DNA of 64,000 nt from Citrus sinensis (taxonomy: Eukaryota; Streptophyta; Magnoliopsida; Sapindales; Rutaceae). Within the stretch, counting starts at the first letter, position 1; each line of letters begins with the position of its first letter. A model generated the notes under the pieces. The model was not told where the DNA came from, did no database searches, and worked only from the letters and a program-made list of their open reading frames with translations. The DNA is taken from positions 37,907,001 to 37,971,000 of the forward strand of contig NC_068560.1 in assembly GCF_022201045.2 (NCBI RefSeq). Reading direction: 5' to 3'. This document shows positions 41,099 through 52,535 of the stretch, in pieces. Both the position numbers and the translations under genes were made by a program.

Positions 41099-42396
41099 AG
41101 GCAAAGCTTATGTTACATTATATGTAACAAACAGCCAATGCATATGGGTGGTTAGATTTTGATATTTCTTAATCTAATGGATGAAAATAATTTTAACCTA
41201 AAATGAGGTATGGGTGTAATAGCTTTTTACAAAAAATTTTGTTTTGAATCACATATTTACTTATTTTTTCAAATAAGTCCTCATTAATTTTGTATAACTA
41301 AATGATTTTGTTAACCATCTCTTCTACATTTATTCTTAAAATTTTTAAAAGTTTTTACTATATTTTTATAAAGATCTAAATAATTATCATATTCATAAAG
41401 GTTTATAAATTCTGAATATATATTTGCACATGCATTTATAATTTCTTATCTCTCCTGAGAATAAACTAGATTTTTTTTCTTATATATATATATATAATCT
41501 AAATTTAGCATCTTGAATTATAAGAGATATTAAATGTCATAAATATATTATGACTCTAATAAATTACTAGAAAGATGTTACAATGAATAAATCATTAGAA
41601 CCTCTAATAATTTTACAAAATATATAAACTAATAAGTTACCACATTCTAACTATATACAAAGAGGATTTTCTTATGAAAAATTTTAATCATTTGATCCAA
41701 TCAATAATTCAGACATGCGGGAAAATAATCAATTAAATTGAATTTCACTATATTTATAAATAAATTTACGTTCCAAATTTATTTATAAATGAAATAGAAA
41801 AAGCAAACGATACCATATTCTAGCTATATACGAAGAGGATTTTCTTATGAAAGATTTTAATCCTCTGATCCGATCAATGATTCGGACATGCGGGAAAATA
41901 ATCAATTAAATTGAATTTCGCTATATTTATTAAATAAATTAGGAAACCCAAATTTATTTATAAATGATATAGAAAAAGCAAATGAAATGTTAGAAATTAA
42001 TAATTTTAATAAAAAAAATATAAAACAAATTAAAAAGTTAGAAGATCAAATGAGTAAAAAATTTAATAAAGTTAAACAATTAATAAAAGACTTCAACATT
42101 GAAGATAATGATATATTAAAGTAAGAAATCATTAATATAATGAATAAAAACTCAATAAATATAAGATTAAACAAGTTAGAGATTCAATAGAATAAAAACT
42201 TGGCACTTAATTTGCTATAAATATAAATGAAAAACTTAAAAAAAAAATTGAAGTACAATTGCAGTGCAGCTTGGTTGTAGCTTGGGGTTTAAAATAAAAC
42301 TTTAAAACTTATTAACTTTTTCATAATTATTAACTTTTCTGAGGATTCAAATATTTATAACTGTAACGTACAGTTGATGTAAGATAAGCTTTGCCT
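41099..42396. mobile_element. TIR element with internal duplication, family not resolved
   Basis: The left end AGGCAAAGCTTATGTTACAT and the right end, reverse-complemented, AGGCAAAGCTTATCTTACAT match at 19 of 20 bases, and TGTAAC-type bases follow on both sides. No clear target-site duplication is visible. The ~1.3-kb body is AT-rich and contains two copies of a ~173-bp block (from 41641 and from 41814) and, around 41960-42130, a lysine-rich coding-like remnant (KLEDQMSKKFNKVKQLIKDF). I do not recognise the source of that remnant, and the element looks non-autonomous and old. Confidence 0.6.
41641..41985. repeat. ~173-bp direct duplication inside the TIR element
   Basis: Both copies share CTATATAC(A/G)AAGAGG, ATTTTCTTATGAAA, GGACATGCGGGAAAATAATC-type sequence and an AGAAAAAGCAAA end. 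Identity is about 88% by eye. The second copy runs straight into the coding-like remnant. Confidence 0.75.
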
Positions 42397-44548
42397 TATG
42401 TGAATGGCACAACTTATCCAACAAAGGACAATGCGCGCCAAATTACATAATCAATTTACTGGCAAAAGTAAAAATGTGGCATGCAAAATGAAATTTAATT
42501 GCGCCTCGGCCTTGTATGTTTCAAAAATTCCCGTCAACCCCAAATGTTTCGACGTGTTGCATCATGCCCGCATTTCCGGTAATTTGAGTATTCGACAGTT
42601 ATTTTTTAGAGAACACGTTGAATTTTGGTTAAATGTCAAAAATGACCCTCATTTTGAATTGAAAAAGATTAAAGACAAACCTAATCCAACATTAATATTT
42701 ACTTTAAACGTTCTTAAATAAAGGTAGTTACACAACAATCACCATCAATTAACTTATCAAATAAATTTGATTCATCACTGTCAGTTGATACTAGTCCAAC
42801 AAATAAAAAATCTTATTTCAGTAGAAATCATGCTTAACGTCTATTCCATCCCGTAACCCACTGTAACTTCTTAATCTCCTTCTTCTTAGTTAATAGTAAT
42901 CCCCTCATTGCCAACAATGTGGTGAGCCCTATTACTTTTAGCAGGAATTTGCTACAATGATTTTACTGCCAATTGATTATTGGCACTCTGCATAATCGAA
43001 TAACCAAAAAATCATCAGTAAATAAAACTACTTAATGAAGTTGCAGAGCATTAGGGCTTAATTAGTGTTATAAACAAACAAAAACCAATATTTATGAACT
43101 TCTCAAAAAATTTCTGAAATGGATATCGTCGCTTCATTAAAATAAACCACAGTGAGGATCAACTCTAAAAATTTCAAAACAGAGTTTATTCCTAATTGAC
43201 CTCAAGACCATTGTGACTCCACATCCCTTTTTGCCAAGATCATAATCAAATTCATCTACAAAATTAAAAAATAGAATTAGAATTAGAATCAAATTCAGAC
43301 CCTTCCACCAAATCTGCAGCCAATCCATCAAAATCAAAATCAAACCGCCTGAGTGATAAGTTGATGCATTTAATTTTGATTATTGCATTAGGATTTCGAA
43401 CCCTAGAGTCATAATTCTTAAAATAATAATAATAAGTAATGAAATAGCAAGTTCGTCAAGAAGCTTCTCCAATTGTTATAATTTATGAATGTTATCTTAT
43501 GACTTGTTCCCCAATACTTGAACATTCTGATGTATAATTCACTTGAGCTGGAATAATTTGTTTCTTGTTAAAAAAAAAAAAAGAAAAAAAAAATATCACT
43601 TGATTATAGATACGCATTGCTGGTGGGCGGGGTCTCAATAGATCACCTGTGGAAAACAGGGCCATTACTCGTGGAAGGCTTGCGTTGATCTGTCCAGAGA
43701 TTGCGTCATCCCTTGGTTGCTGGGGGATGGTTTCAAATTAAATCTTGAATTTGCACTTTTTGTCCTCTGGCCCCCATTCTATTCCTGCAACTGCTTCTAT
43801 TAACAAACAAACCTTTCGGCAGGAGGATGCTTTCCCTTCCATGGTCTACTGCGCAACTGTATTGTAGACGCAAATGCCAACTCTTTCTCAATTTTGAATT
43901 ACTTTTAATGATTGATTGCTAGTTACTGAAGGCAACTCTCAAATCGTTGACGATTCTAGACTTGGAGCCAATCCATCTTGTTGGAATCACTTTGTGTGTG
44001 TATATATATGCGCAGAGCTATTGCACGTCGGCGTGTAAGAATGTGATAACAGATTAAACTTCAAACAAATGGACGAACTAGTTATTTCTGCAAAATGCAA
44101 ACTGCCGGCCAATCCAATTAACAGTTCAGGTTCAGTCAAACAACTCATAGCCATTCTCCATCCTTGAAACACAAATATAATGCTATTCGGTGACCTTCAT
44201 TTTCCTTCCCCAAACATTATTTTATCTGAAATTACAATTTCAAGCTTGCATTTCGATTCAATGACAAAGAGAGAGAAAATATTATAATTCATAATGACAA
44301 AGCACACGAAGCAGCAGTATAATAACAATTAAATCCCCCAATTCCATTTCATTACTTCCATTTTCTGTTCATTCCGCTAACAAAATAAAAAAAAAAAAAA
44401 AAGTATAGCAAAACTACATTCGATCGATAGGCAAAAGCAAAATTTACACGCGAACGAGATTATTGTTTGTGATTAAGATTTAAAGAACAACAGAACCTTA
44501 CATGAGAGACGGCATAGATTTCCGAATACCAAATCCCAAAAATCAAAA
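42397..44548. other. Intergenic, before the LYR gene
   Basis: I see no gene that I can support. A plus-strand frame at 42404-42721 has no recognisable domain. The part next to 44548 is the 3' UTR side of the minus-strand LYR gene. Confidence 0.35.
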
Positions 44549-45001
44549 TCACCGTCGATCTCCTCCTTCCTTGTCAATCTGCTGCCTTTGCTTCTCAGCA
44601 AGCTTCTCTAGAGCCGACTGCACCGCATCACGCCCTCCGATCAACAAGCGGGTCACAATTTCAGGATCCTTCTCGAACCGGGCTTCCTCGAACTCCTTTC
44701 GCACGCTCTCCCTCAATATATCTCGCCACAACACGCCACGTTCGTCGGGCCACATGAAGAATCGGGTGGCCCGAAGTATGTCTCGATAGAGACTCAAGGC
44801 CTCTCGGCGGGTGCTCGTGAGTCGCTGCCGACTCAGCATCTCTCCCTCGTCATCGTCTAGGGATTTTTTCTTCTCTCTCTTCTCCAAGTGTCTGTCTAAT
44901 AACTCCTCCAATGTGTCCGGCCCGTTGTGAACGAAACGTTGCAACGAAACGGTGTCCTTTCGTCTCTCCAGGATTGATAGACTTCGCCGCCATTTTTGCA
45001 T
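44549..45001 (-). CDS. EMB1793: LYR-motif (complex 1 LYR) protein, EMB1793-like
   Basis: LYR proteins are small mitochondrial proteins that act in Fe-S cluster delivery and assembly of respiratory complexes, usually with acyl-carrier protein. Single exon, 150 aa. The first Met is MQKWRRSLSIL. The LYR element is ALSLYRDILRATRFFMW at about residues 88-104, followed by a basic/acidic helix (ESVRKEFEEARFEKDPEIVT) and LLIGGRDAVQSALEKLAEKQ. The N-terminal ~85 residues form a longer charged extension than in minimal LYR proteins (EKREKKKSLDDDEG). The match to Arabidopsis At1g76060 (EMBRYO DEFECTIVE 1793) rests on memory and on map order. It lies divergently 1.5 kb from the PPR gene. Confidence 0.88.
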   Translation of the reverse strand: MQKWRRSLSILERRKDTVSLQRFVHNGPDTLEELLDRHLEKREKKKSLDDDEGEMLSRQRLTSTRREALSLYRDILRATRFFMWPDERGVLWRDILRESVRKEFEEARFEKDPEIVTRLLIGGRDAVQSALEKLAEKQRQQIDKEGGDRR

Positions 45002-45106
45002 CGTCAATCGCCGCCGCGCCCTTCTTTCTCGTGGTTTCTGTGACGGGGAGCAATTTTGCTGATCGATCGTTAGGAGTCAGAAGGAAACGGTGCTAAAATG
45101 CTACTT

Positions 45107-45121
45107 TGGGCCTAATGGGCC
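45107..45121 (-). promoter_or_regulatory. Paired site II (TGGGCC) elements upstream of the LYR gene
   Basis: TGGGCC at 45107-45112 and at 45116-45121, about 106 bp upstream of the LYR start codon. Site II elements are bound by TCP factors and are enriched upstream of plant mitochondrial and ribosomal-protein genes. Confidence 0.6.
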
Positions 45122-46517
45122 GGAACTTACGTGGACTTACTCTTGAGTTGAGCTGTTCAGCCCCCATTTTGCGTCTCAGTGAACCGCTCGTATCCATCAT
45201 ATCCGACGTATTCACACATGAGCCACTGCTGAATGCAGAGGGGCAGCCTATCAATCCACCGTCTGTCCGTCTGATTGATTTAACAACCTGTTAAGAGTTT
45301 TAAGTACATTAAATTGCTGAAGCTACACATATGTTTGGCATGTATCAAAGCAGGATCCGCGTAAATTTTATGCTAGTCGAACAAAAACATGAATAAACTA
45401 ATAATAAAGATCACACAGCTGATCAAATATCTCGCAAAAAGCTTTTCTGATGCTTTGATCAAATATCTCACAAAATGTTTTTCTGATGCTTTGAATTTGC
45501 TCTTGTGCCCTGATCTTCTTCACGAATTCGTACTTACTTCTTGCCAATAAATTTGACCTCCATCTTTTTTAAGGAATGGTTGTTGAATCTTGATATTAAT
45601 TCATATTGTTCCCACTTTGTTTAGTGGTGGCATCACATCGTTCAATGACACGTACTTTCAAGAATTATTGATGTCACCTATTCATATCTTGATTCAATTA
45701 ATAATAAAAGAGTGAATAATCAATTAATTTATAGAACTATTGTGTTATTTGTTTCAAGACAAGTGAGCACGCACGGCATGGATATACAACAATTTACAGA
45801 AAAAAAGGTATGGAGTATATTTTTCCCTTAATTAGCTGATTTATTAATATCCTGTGATTGTGAAGGGTTAGAATGTATAATTTCATCAGAAAAATGACTT
45901 GGATTATGATATACATAGATACGATTGCTATGGAAGTAGACCGATTGATATCATGACGATTACTGATGGATAAGGGATGCTTACGGCCATTTTTTAATTA
46001 TCTTCAAAATATATTAAGGCAGGTAGTGAAACGTGGATTTGCACCCAAAAATGAAAAAAAAAAAAAACCGTAGCTTTAACTAGAAATATCTTAGGTAACT
46101 CTCTCATTTTACTAAATACATCCATTTGCATCATTTGCAAAAGTGATGATGAAGGGCATTTGACTGGATGGATTATCATTAAACAAAAAAAAAAAAAAAA
46201 CGGCTTATTGAACCATAAGCTCGGTCATTGAGTTGCCAATCATTTTACATCATGTCCGTGTGTAGTATGCAGCCATTGGTTATAATTAAATGATGGAAAA
46301 GTGCATAATGTAAAAGTACAAGGTACGCCGTTAACGGCGTCGTATGGACTCCGCAGTTGACATTTGACTATTTCAGTAGGTTATTCTCTAAATTCCTTTA
46401 TGCCCTTGCTACATACGTCTTCAGACTTGAGGACTCGGGACAAGCTTAACCTTAAACCCTACACTACGCACGCTGGCTGCAGTAAGGGGAAGACCAAAAC
46501 AGAGTGTAATTGAAATA
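45122..46517. other. Divergent intergenic region between LYR and PPR genes
   Basis: No gene seen. It contains a ~36-bp imperfect tandem repeat (GATCAAATATCTC(G/A)CAAAA at 45421 and 45457) and a 16-bp perfect palindrome near the PPR gene. Confidence 0.4.
46325..46340. promoter_or_regulatory. 16-bp palindrome ACGCCGTTAACGGCGT
   Basis: Perfect inverted repeat about 180 bp upstream of the PPR start codon, related to the ACGGCG-rich palindromes seen near many rosid promoters. A core-promoter role is inferred. Confidence 0.5.
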
Positions 46518-48134
46518 ATGAAATTTGAAATGGCCTTAATCAAATCCAACCACCGTCTCCCATTCTCCCTCTCTCAGCAAATCCCCAAAGCTTACTCATT
46601 TTTCTCTTCTTTAGCTCCTCTTAACGAAGACGACGACGGCGACTGTGTTACAAACCCTAATTCATCTCCCGACACTCCCTTTTTATCCCCCGAAGAAACC
46701 CTAATCTCCGAGAAGTTTCACTCTCTAATCAAAGACCACCACCGCAAAAACCCTAACCCTAGCTCTAATTCTAATCCATCCCTAAACCCTGACTTCACAA
46801 TCCCCTCTCTCTCCCTCGGCTTCTCCCAAATCTCCACCGCCCATTCTATCTCCCCCTCCACCGTCCGCCACGTCATCGAGAAATCATGTGGGGTCCGCCA
46901 CGGCATTCCACTGCTCCAAGTCCTGTCCTTTTTCAATTGGGTCACGGCCCGACCCGAATTCGTCCACTCGCCCGACCTTTACCACGAAATGATCAATCTT
47001 GCTGGAAAGGTGAGGCAATTCGACTTGGCTTGGCATTTTATTGACTTGATGAAATCGAGGAATGTTGAAATTACCGTCGATACCTTCTCGATTCTCGTTC
47101 GCCGTTACGTGAGGGCTGGACTGGCTGCGGAGGCCGTGCACGCGTTTAACCGTATGGAGGAATATGGTTGTGCGCCTGATAAGATTGCATTTTCAATTGT
47201 GATTAGTATTTTGTGTAGGAAACGACGGGCTAGCGAGGCGCAGTCTTTTTTTGACAGTTTAAAAGATAAATTTGAGCCTGATGTTATTGTTTATACTAAT
47301 TTAGTTCGCGGGTGGTGTCGGGCTGGCAATATTTCTGAGGCCGAGAGGGTATTTAGGGAAATGAAGATGGCTGGGATTCAGCCCAATGTGTATACTTATA
47401 GTATTGTGATTGATGCCTTGTGTAGGTGTGGGCAAATTACTCGTGCTCATGATGTCTTTGCGGAGATGCTTGAAGTGGGTTGTGAGCCTAATTCGATTAC
47501 TTTTAATAACCTAATGCGGGTTCATGTTAAGGCCAGTAGGACTGAAAAGGTTTTGCAAGTTTATAATCAGATGAAGAGACTCGGTTGTGAAGCAGATACG
47601 ATTACCTATAATTTTCTTATTGATTGTCATTGTAAGGATGGGAAGCTTGAGGATGCTATTAAGGTGCTTAATTCAATGGTCAGGAAAGGGTGTAATCCGA
47701 ATGCAAGTACTTTCAATATGATTTTTAGGTGCATTTCCAAGTTGGGGGATGTGAATGGAGCTCACAGGATGTATGGTAAGATGAAAGATTTGAAGTGTGA
47801 GCCCAATACAGTGACTTACAATATATTGATGCAAATGTTTGCTACCTCAAAATCAACTGACATGGTTCTGAAACTGAAGAAGGAAATGGAGGAGAATGAA
47901 GTTGAGCCTAATGTGAATACTTATCGGATCTTAATTACCATGTACTGTGGTATGGGGCATTGGAACAATGCCTACAAGTATATTAGGGAGATGATTGAGG
48001 AGAAATGCTTGAAACCAGGTTCTTCAGTCTATGAGATGGTCCTGCAGCAACTGAGGAGAGCAGGACAGTTACAGAAGCATGAAGAATTGGTGGAGAAAAT
48101 GGTTGATAGGGGCTTCACTGCTCGACCTTTGTAG
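46518..48134 (+). CDS. P-class pentatricopeptide repeat protein, At1g20300 type
   Basis: PPR proteins bind single-stranded RNA in organelles and control its processing or stability. Intronless, 538 aa. Residues 1-~45 are a basic, Ser-rich presequence typical of mitochondrial targeting, followed by a low-complexity Asn/Pro/Ser linker ([15 protein letters not shown]). About eleven PPR repeats follow, from residue ~150, of 35 aa each with the P-class form, for example [40 protein letters not shown] and [18 protein letters not shown]. No E, DYW or PLS features are present. The first Met (MKFEM) is the longest start; the next, MALIKSN, resembles Arabidopsis better and is equally possible. Intact. 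Confidence 0.93.
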   Translation: MKFEMALIKSNHRLPFSLSQQIPKAYSFFSSLAPLNEDDDGDCVTNPNSSPDTPFLSPEETLISEKFHSLIKDHHRKNPNPSSNSNPSLNPDFTIPSLSLGFSQISTAHSISPSTVRHVIEKSCGVRHGIPLLQVLSFFNWVTARPEFVHSPDLYHEMINLAGKVRQFDLAWHFIDLMKSRNVEITVDTFSILVRRYVRAGLAAEAVHAFNRMEEYGCAPDKIAFSIVISILCRKRRASEAQSFFDSLKDKFEPDVIVYTNLVRGWCRAGNISEAERVFREMKMAGIQPNVYTYSIVIDALCRCGQITRAHDVFAEMLEVGCEPNSITFNNLMRVHVKASRTEKVLQVYNQMKRLGCEADTITYNFLIDCHCKDGKLEDAIKVLNSMVRKGCNPNASTFNMIFRCISKLGDVNGAHRMYGKMKDLKCEPNTVTYNILMQMFATSKSTDMVLKLKKEMEENEVEPNVNTYRILITMYCGMGHWNNAYKYIREMIEEKCLKPGSSVYEMVLQQLRRAGQLQKHEELVEKMVDRGFTARPL

Positions 48135-48946
48135 AAGTAGCTACTCATTCTGAACTCTTGAGCCCAATTATGCTTATGTAACCGTTGCTTTTCTTCTTTT
48201 ACTTCTCTCTCTCTCTTTTTTCACTTATTTGAATTTTTAAATACAATATAATTGGTCGTGCCATCTAAAGATAATGATTTCTTGACATTTTTCGTCTGAA
48301 AAGAAATACATCCCCTTCAAGTGCGGTTATTGTAATACAGCTGATACGAAATTGATACTGCCTGTCTGATTTGAGAACTCCCATTTTCCTTTTCATTATT
48401 TGCGAGTCTATAAGTAAACTATGGAAGTACTCTTCCGGGCATATGACATGTTTTTCCCGTTATTTTCTGCCAAAAAAGATGAAATACCATTTATGTTGGA
48501 CGAATTGATTCGGTTGTCCTTAGAAAATGGTAAAACAAGATCTGATGACCCAAACTATCTCTATCACCGTCAACAGTCAGTTTTGTTAACTATTCTTGGT
48601 TCAAGTTGACTACCGCCTACCGCACTCTTCATAATAAGTCATAACAGAGCAAGTAATATCAAGAAAGATTTGTTCACTATTCTTGGTTCAAGTTGACTAC
48701 AGTTCAATTCAGTTTACTAATATATGCTAAAGCAGACTGCATACAAATGTCCGCAACGCAAGAGATTCAAGAAATTCAGAAACTGTCCACTCCAAAAGAG
48801 CAGGGAAAAATTGCTGAATAAACAATACAAAGATACAGAAATTACAGCTCTACCTCTGACGGTCTACAATGCGAACAAAAGGGGAGGAATGTCAAATTTG
48901 ATAACATTCAATTCATGTTCTTCAAATACTAAAATGCCACATCTTG
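48135..48946. other. Convergent interval between PPR and LYR genes
   Basis: Both genes end here. A 23-bp near-repeat, TATTCTTGGTTCAAGTTGAC, occurs at ~48592 and ~48678. No gene was found; small frames at 48421-48609 and 48724-49008 are unassigned, the latter overlapping the LYR terminal exon on the other strand. Confidence 0.35.
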
Positions 48947-49789
48947 CTAGTGACCCTGCATGTCAAGCATCTCATCTAGACCTTTTAATCTCTCTAAACC
49001 TTCGCTAATCAAGTAACGAATCTTCTGTCTGTCCTTGCAGTCCCGATGTTTATCCATCTCTTGTCTAATTGTCTGTTTCAATTCATCTGTAAATTCAATG
49101 TAATCAGGAAACTAGAATTGCGGCAAACAAAGATGAGTTTCAAAGTTATGAACAACCGGATCAAAATTTCTCCATGAGAATTGAAAGAACATACTTCAAA
49201 CATATGATGCGAGATCAATAAACAATCATGATAGACAACTGTAGAGGACAATCCATGGTTGTCCAATTTCAAACCAGGAACAAGATACTGGTGGGACAGA
49301 TGCAGGGAAAAAGTCGTGATAATCTCTGAAGACTCAGTAGTAAAACTCCATAATTCCCAATATAATAATCCCCAAAAATAAATAAATAAATAAACAAACA
49401 AGAATCAACAAGATCACATATCATAATTTCTTTTAATTTTTTTTTTTTTTTTGATACATTCCTCCCGGGCCAAAAGATACTCAACTAAAACAACCACGAG
49501 GTGGCGTCAGTCTAAAGTCGCGCTAACATGAATTAACAATCTACCCACATAATAAAAAATAATGGCAGAGCATTGCTTAAAAACTTGGGAACGTGAATCA
49601 TTGTATGAAGCAAAGAGTTGACTGGGCAAAATGAGGTGCAAATTGCGAAGTAGGAAAAATAAATAAATCAAAGATTTCTTCACCTCTGGCATGGGGAGGA
49701 GCTCTATTAGCAGTCCTAAGAGCTTTCCTGTACAGTTTCAGAACTCGACCACGGACAATGAAATCCTGCAAATCAAAGGGGAGAACCAT
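48947..49789 (-). CDS. LYR-motif protein, LYRM2-like (At1g76065 type)
   Basis: Small mitochondrial assembly factor of the complex I LYR family. Two exons join in frame, 49789-49684 and 49086-48947, giving 81 aa. The LYR element is FIVRGRVLKLYRKALRTANR at about residues 10-30. The rest is a helical segment: DELKQTIRQEMDKHRDCKDR, then KIRYLISEGLERLKGLDEML. The length and the two-exon form fit LYRM2 relatives. In Arabidopsis an equivalent gene lies between the EMB1793 and CDSP32 orthologues, as here. The upstream sequence holds a telo-box and a GGCGCC palindrome. Confidence 0.9.
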
Positions 49790-49947
49790 AGCCGATTCTC
49801 TTCCTTGTAAATCTGATTTATTATCTCAAATTAATTACACATCCCATTGGGAAAATTTCATGAATAAATATGTGCTCTGCATAACATTTATTAAATCAAC
49901 ATACCTTTGGCTATGAGGTGAAATCAACAAGGAGGCGAAACCAAATT

Positions 49948-50012
49948 TAGGGTTTCATCAAGGCTTTCATTTTCACTGGGGAAAATTGGGTGGAGACTAA
50001 ACGGCGCCGTTT
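49948..50012 (-). promoter_or_regulatory. Telo-box and AAACGGCGCCGTTT palindrome upstream of LYRM2-like gene
   Basis: Minus strand AAACCCTAAA around 49948-49957 and the perfect 14-bp palindrome AAACGGCGCCGTTT at 49999-50012, 160-220 bp upstream of the start codon. Telo-boxes mark many plant genes of translation and organelle biogenesis; the palindrome is similar to common rosid core-promoter motifs. Confidence 0.55.
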
Positions 50013-51722
50013 CACGGTAAAAGCGGGTCGGTTACCCGTCAATTTATCACTTGATGTGATGTTTTGTAAGTATAATATTATTGTAAATTAAATTAACACA
50101 ACTTTCAAACTTATACAACCTTCATTAGTTTTTAAAAATTAGTCCCACCAAAAAGTGCGACTTTAGAATTAAAAGAAAAAAAAAAGGTAAAGAAAGGTGG
50201 GATCAAAATTATAATTTTATTTTTAAGACATTTTCATAGACCATATCCAATTGTTAATTTATAAAAATCGTATAAACAATTTTTTTTAATCTATTGGAAA
50301 ATATAATTGTGTTATCTCCTTATCTTCACAAATCACTGAATCATATGTCTGATTAAGGAGCCCTTTTATCAAATACAAGAGCCATCAAGTCAATTCTTTG
50401 ATTTGTTTTGTTTTGGGTTATAATTTGTATATATGTAGAGCAATATATATAAGCTATTTTATTTTGAATTGGGTTGCCATCACCTGAAAAATCAAATACA
50501 ATAGCCAACGTAATCCACATGTTACGAATGGAGTGTATTTGTTTGACTTCATTCAAGAGATTTCAAATTTCAAACCTGTGATGCCCAATCGAGATTAAAA
50601 ATAAAAAATAAAAAAATTAATGAAGAATATTCCTCACTTATTGCATGATTGAATTTTGAATTACAAAATTGAAGGACAGTTAGTTTTATATTCGAGCTGA
50701 CAAGCAACTACTTTTGATTTTCACTTTTTTCATATTACATCACACCTACAAGTTTACCTCACACACTAACAGCGACGTTCAAAGTATTATCCTATCACGG
50801 ATCTACCTGCGTACATATGTTTTAATATTATGTTACAGTACTTTTTACTGATTGGCACGCTAAAGTCTTCAGATATCTACTTGAATTTATTATTTTTAAT
50901 TGGAATATTACCTTACAAATCTATTGATAGAGATATTTGAAGTCTTATTAAATCGATTTTTAATACAACCTATTTGAACGAACGAAGGATCTACTCTAAA
51001 AATAAAATAAAATAAAATAAAATAAAATAAAATAAAATTTATAACCATTACTCTATAGTCTATAACGCAGCAATTTAGCCCACTGAAGATATCAAATTTA
51101 AATTTAAGTTCTATCAAGGTTACTCTCTTCATTCTCTAATTAAAATTACAATAGGGTAATAAATAATATGGGTTTGTTGCAACAAATTACCTTTGCAATA
51201 TTGATTTTTAACCTTCACGTTACAAGATATGCGTAGCTTAACAGTTAACAATAAATGACATACTTTCCCTCTTGGGTTTAATTATCTTTTGTGTCTATCC
51301 GTTAATATAGGCCACCTGTAAAGTGTAAACCCAGATGATTAGATCGAGCTTTGTTGCTTAAAATGTCATAAATTGACGGAGCAATGGTAGATGTAACTTT
51401 TATTAATTAATTAAGAGAATTAAGCCCGTGGGATTATTTCTTCGAATACAAAATTGAATTGTTTATTCGGAAAGCTGACGGAAACTTACATCTTCAAAAC
51501 AATCAAGCTGTATCAATTAATAAAATATGGGTGGGGAGTTTCATTTTATTTGACCATGTTCCCTTCTTTTCTTGACAATTTCAAAGCCACAAACATTGTA
51601 GATTCAATCGTCTTCTTCGCTTCTTGTTTATTTAGGAGCTCGCCATCAAGCAGAGCTTTAGATAAGTGATTGAAAGAATTTTACAGAGAGTGATCTGCGA
51701 TCATAGCCCAATTGTTACACAA
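50013..51722. other. Intergenic, LYRM2-like to At1g76070-like
   Basis: No gene seen. Includes an (AAAAT)n microsatellite at 50998-51038. The last ~60 bp includes an upstream in-frame stretch preceding the start codon at 51723. Confidence 0.4.
50998..51038. repeat. (AAAAT)n microsatellite
   Basis: About eight tandem copies of AATAA/ATAAA. Confidence 0.9.
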
Positions 51723-52535
51723 ATGGAGCACAAACACGGTAAAGCTTATAGCAATATCTTGAAACTGCTCCCAAAATCTTCAGTGGTCAACTTCCAAAAC
51801 CCTCTTTACAGTCCAGGCAGAGAAAAAAGGTCAGATCCTCATCATCATCATCATCACATGAACAAGACCAAGACTCATATAGGCAAAGGATTCTCAGGTC
51901 CTATGATGTCGATGTCATTAGTACCCGCTGATGCTCGAACAAGAAATTTGAAGAATAATAATCATCAAAGCCTTGCAAATCAGGAGCCCACATCACCAAA
52001 AATCTCATGCATGGGACAGATCAAGCACAAGCACAAGCAAAGGCAAAAGTTTGATAAAGCAAAGAGCTTTTCGGTTGCTAAAGAGGAGAAGAGGAATACT
52101 AGTAAAGTTTTTTCGCCTAAACAGGCCAAGAAACACCCATCCATGCTCAAGAGAATGTTTACCATGTCAAAAAGTACTGCGGCAAGAAAATCTTTTGATC
52201 AAGCTGATAATCATGATGAGAGGCGTTCACTGCCGGATAGGGCACCGGGTTTGAGCCAAATGAAGAGGTTTGCGAGTGGTCGTGACGCTTTTTCTAGCTT
52301 TGACTGGACGGCTCAACAGATTGCGCCGGAAACTGACCGTGGCGCTTATTATTCTTACGAAGAACGAGGAGACTCTGATGAAGAACAAGACGAAGATCGA
52401 GTTATTATCCCATTTTCGGCACCCATAGCCGTTGTTAAAGGAGTGGCTTTGCAGCCAAGAAAAGAAGTCAATCTATGGAAAAGAAGACCTATGAATCCAC
52501 CTGCGCCTCTTCAATTGAATTCAACGCTTTCTTAG
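51723..52535 (+). CDS. Basic plant-specific protein, At1g76070/At1g20310 type (syringolide-induced-like)
   Basis: Single exon, 270 aa, no known enzyme domain. The start Met opens MEHKHGKAYSNILKLLPKSS, a conserved N-terminal motif of this family. It is rich in basic residues and Ser, with a His tract (HHHHHH) at about residue 42, a basic low-complexity stretch (IKHKHKQRQKFDKAKSFS), an acidic patch (ERGDSDEEQDEDRV) near residue 225 and a conserved tail IIPFSAPIAVVKGVALQPRK. These fit the Arabidopsis proteins At1g76070/At1g20310, which I recall as similar to soybean syringolide-induced 14-1-1. Biochemical role unknown. The start was chosen as the first ATG of the reading frame; the upstream in-frame codon is only a GTG. 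Confidence 0.83.
   Translation: MEHKHGKAYSNILKLLPKSSVVNFQNPLYSPGREKRSDPHHHHHHMNKTKTHIGKGFSGPMMSMSLVPADARTRNLKNNNHQSLANQEPTSPKISCMGQIKHKHKQRQKFDKAKSFSVAKEEKRNTSKVFSPKQAKKHPSMLKRMFTMSKSTAARKSFDQADNHDERRSLPDRAPGLSQMKRFASGRDAFSSFDWTAQQIAPETDRGAYYSYEERGDSDEEQDEDRVIIPFSAPIAVVKGVALQPRKEVNLWKRRPMNPPAPLQLNSTLS

Noticed and set aside
41960-42130. Lysine-rich coding-like stretch considered as a viral or retroelement remnant
   Set aside because: I saw no motif of reverse transcriptase, protease, coat or movement protein, and the block lies within a TIR-bounded element; the source stays open.
42404-42721. 105-residue plus-strand frame after the TIR element
   Set aside because: No known domain and AT-rich codon use; chance frame more likely than a gene.
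48421-48609. 62-residue plus-strand frame between PPR and LYR genes
   Set aside because: No recognisable family, and it lies in the convergent 3' region of two real genes.
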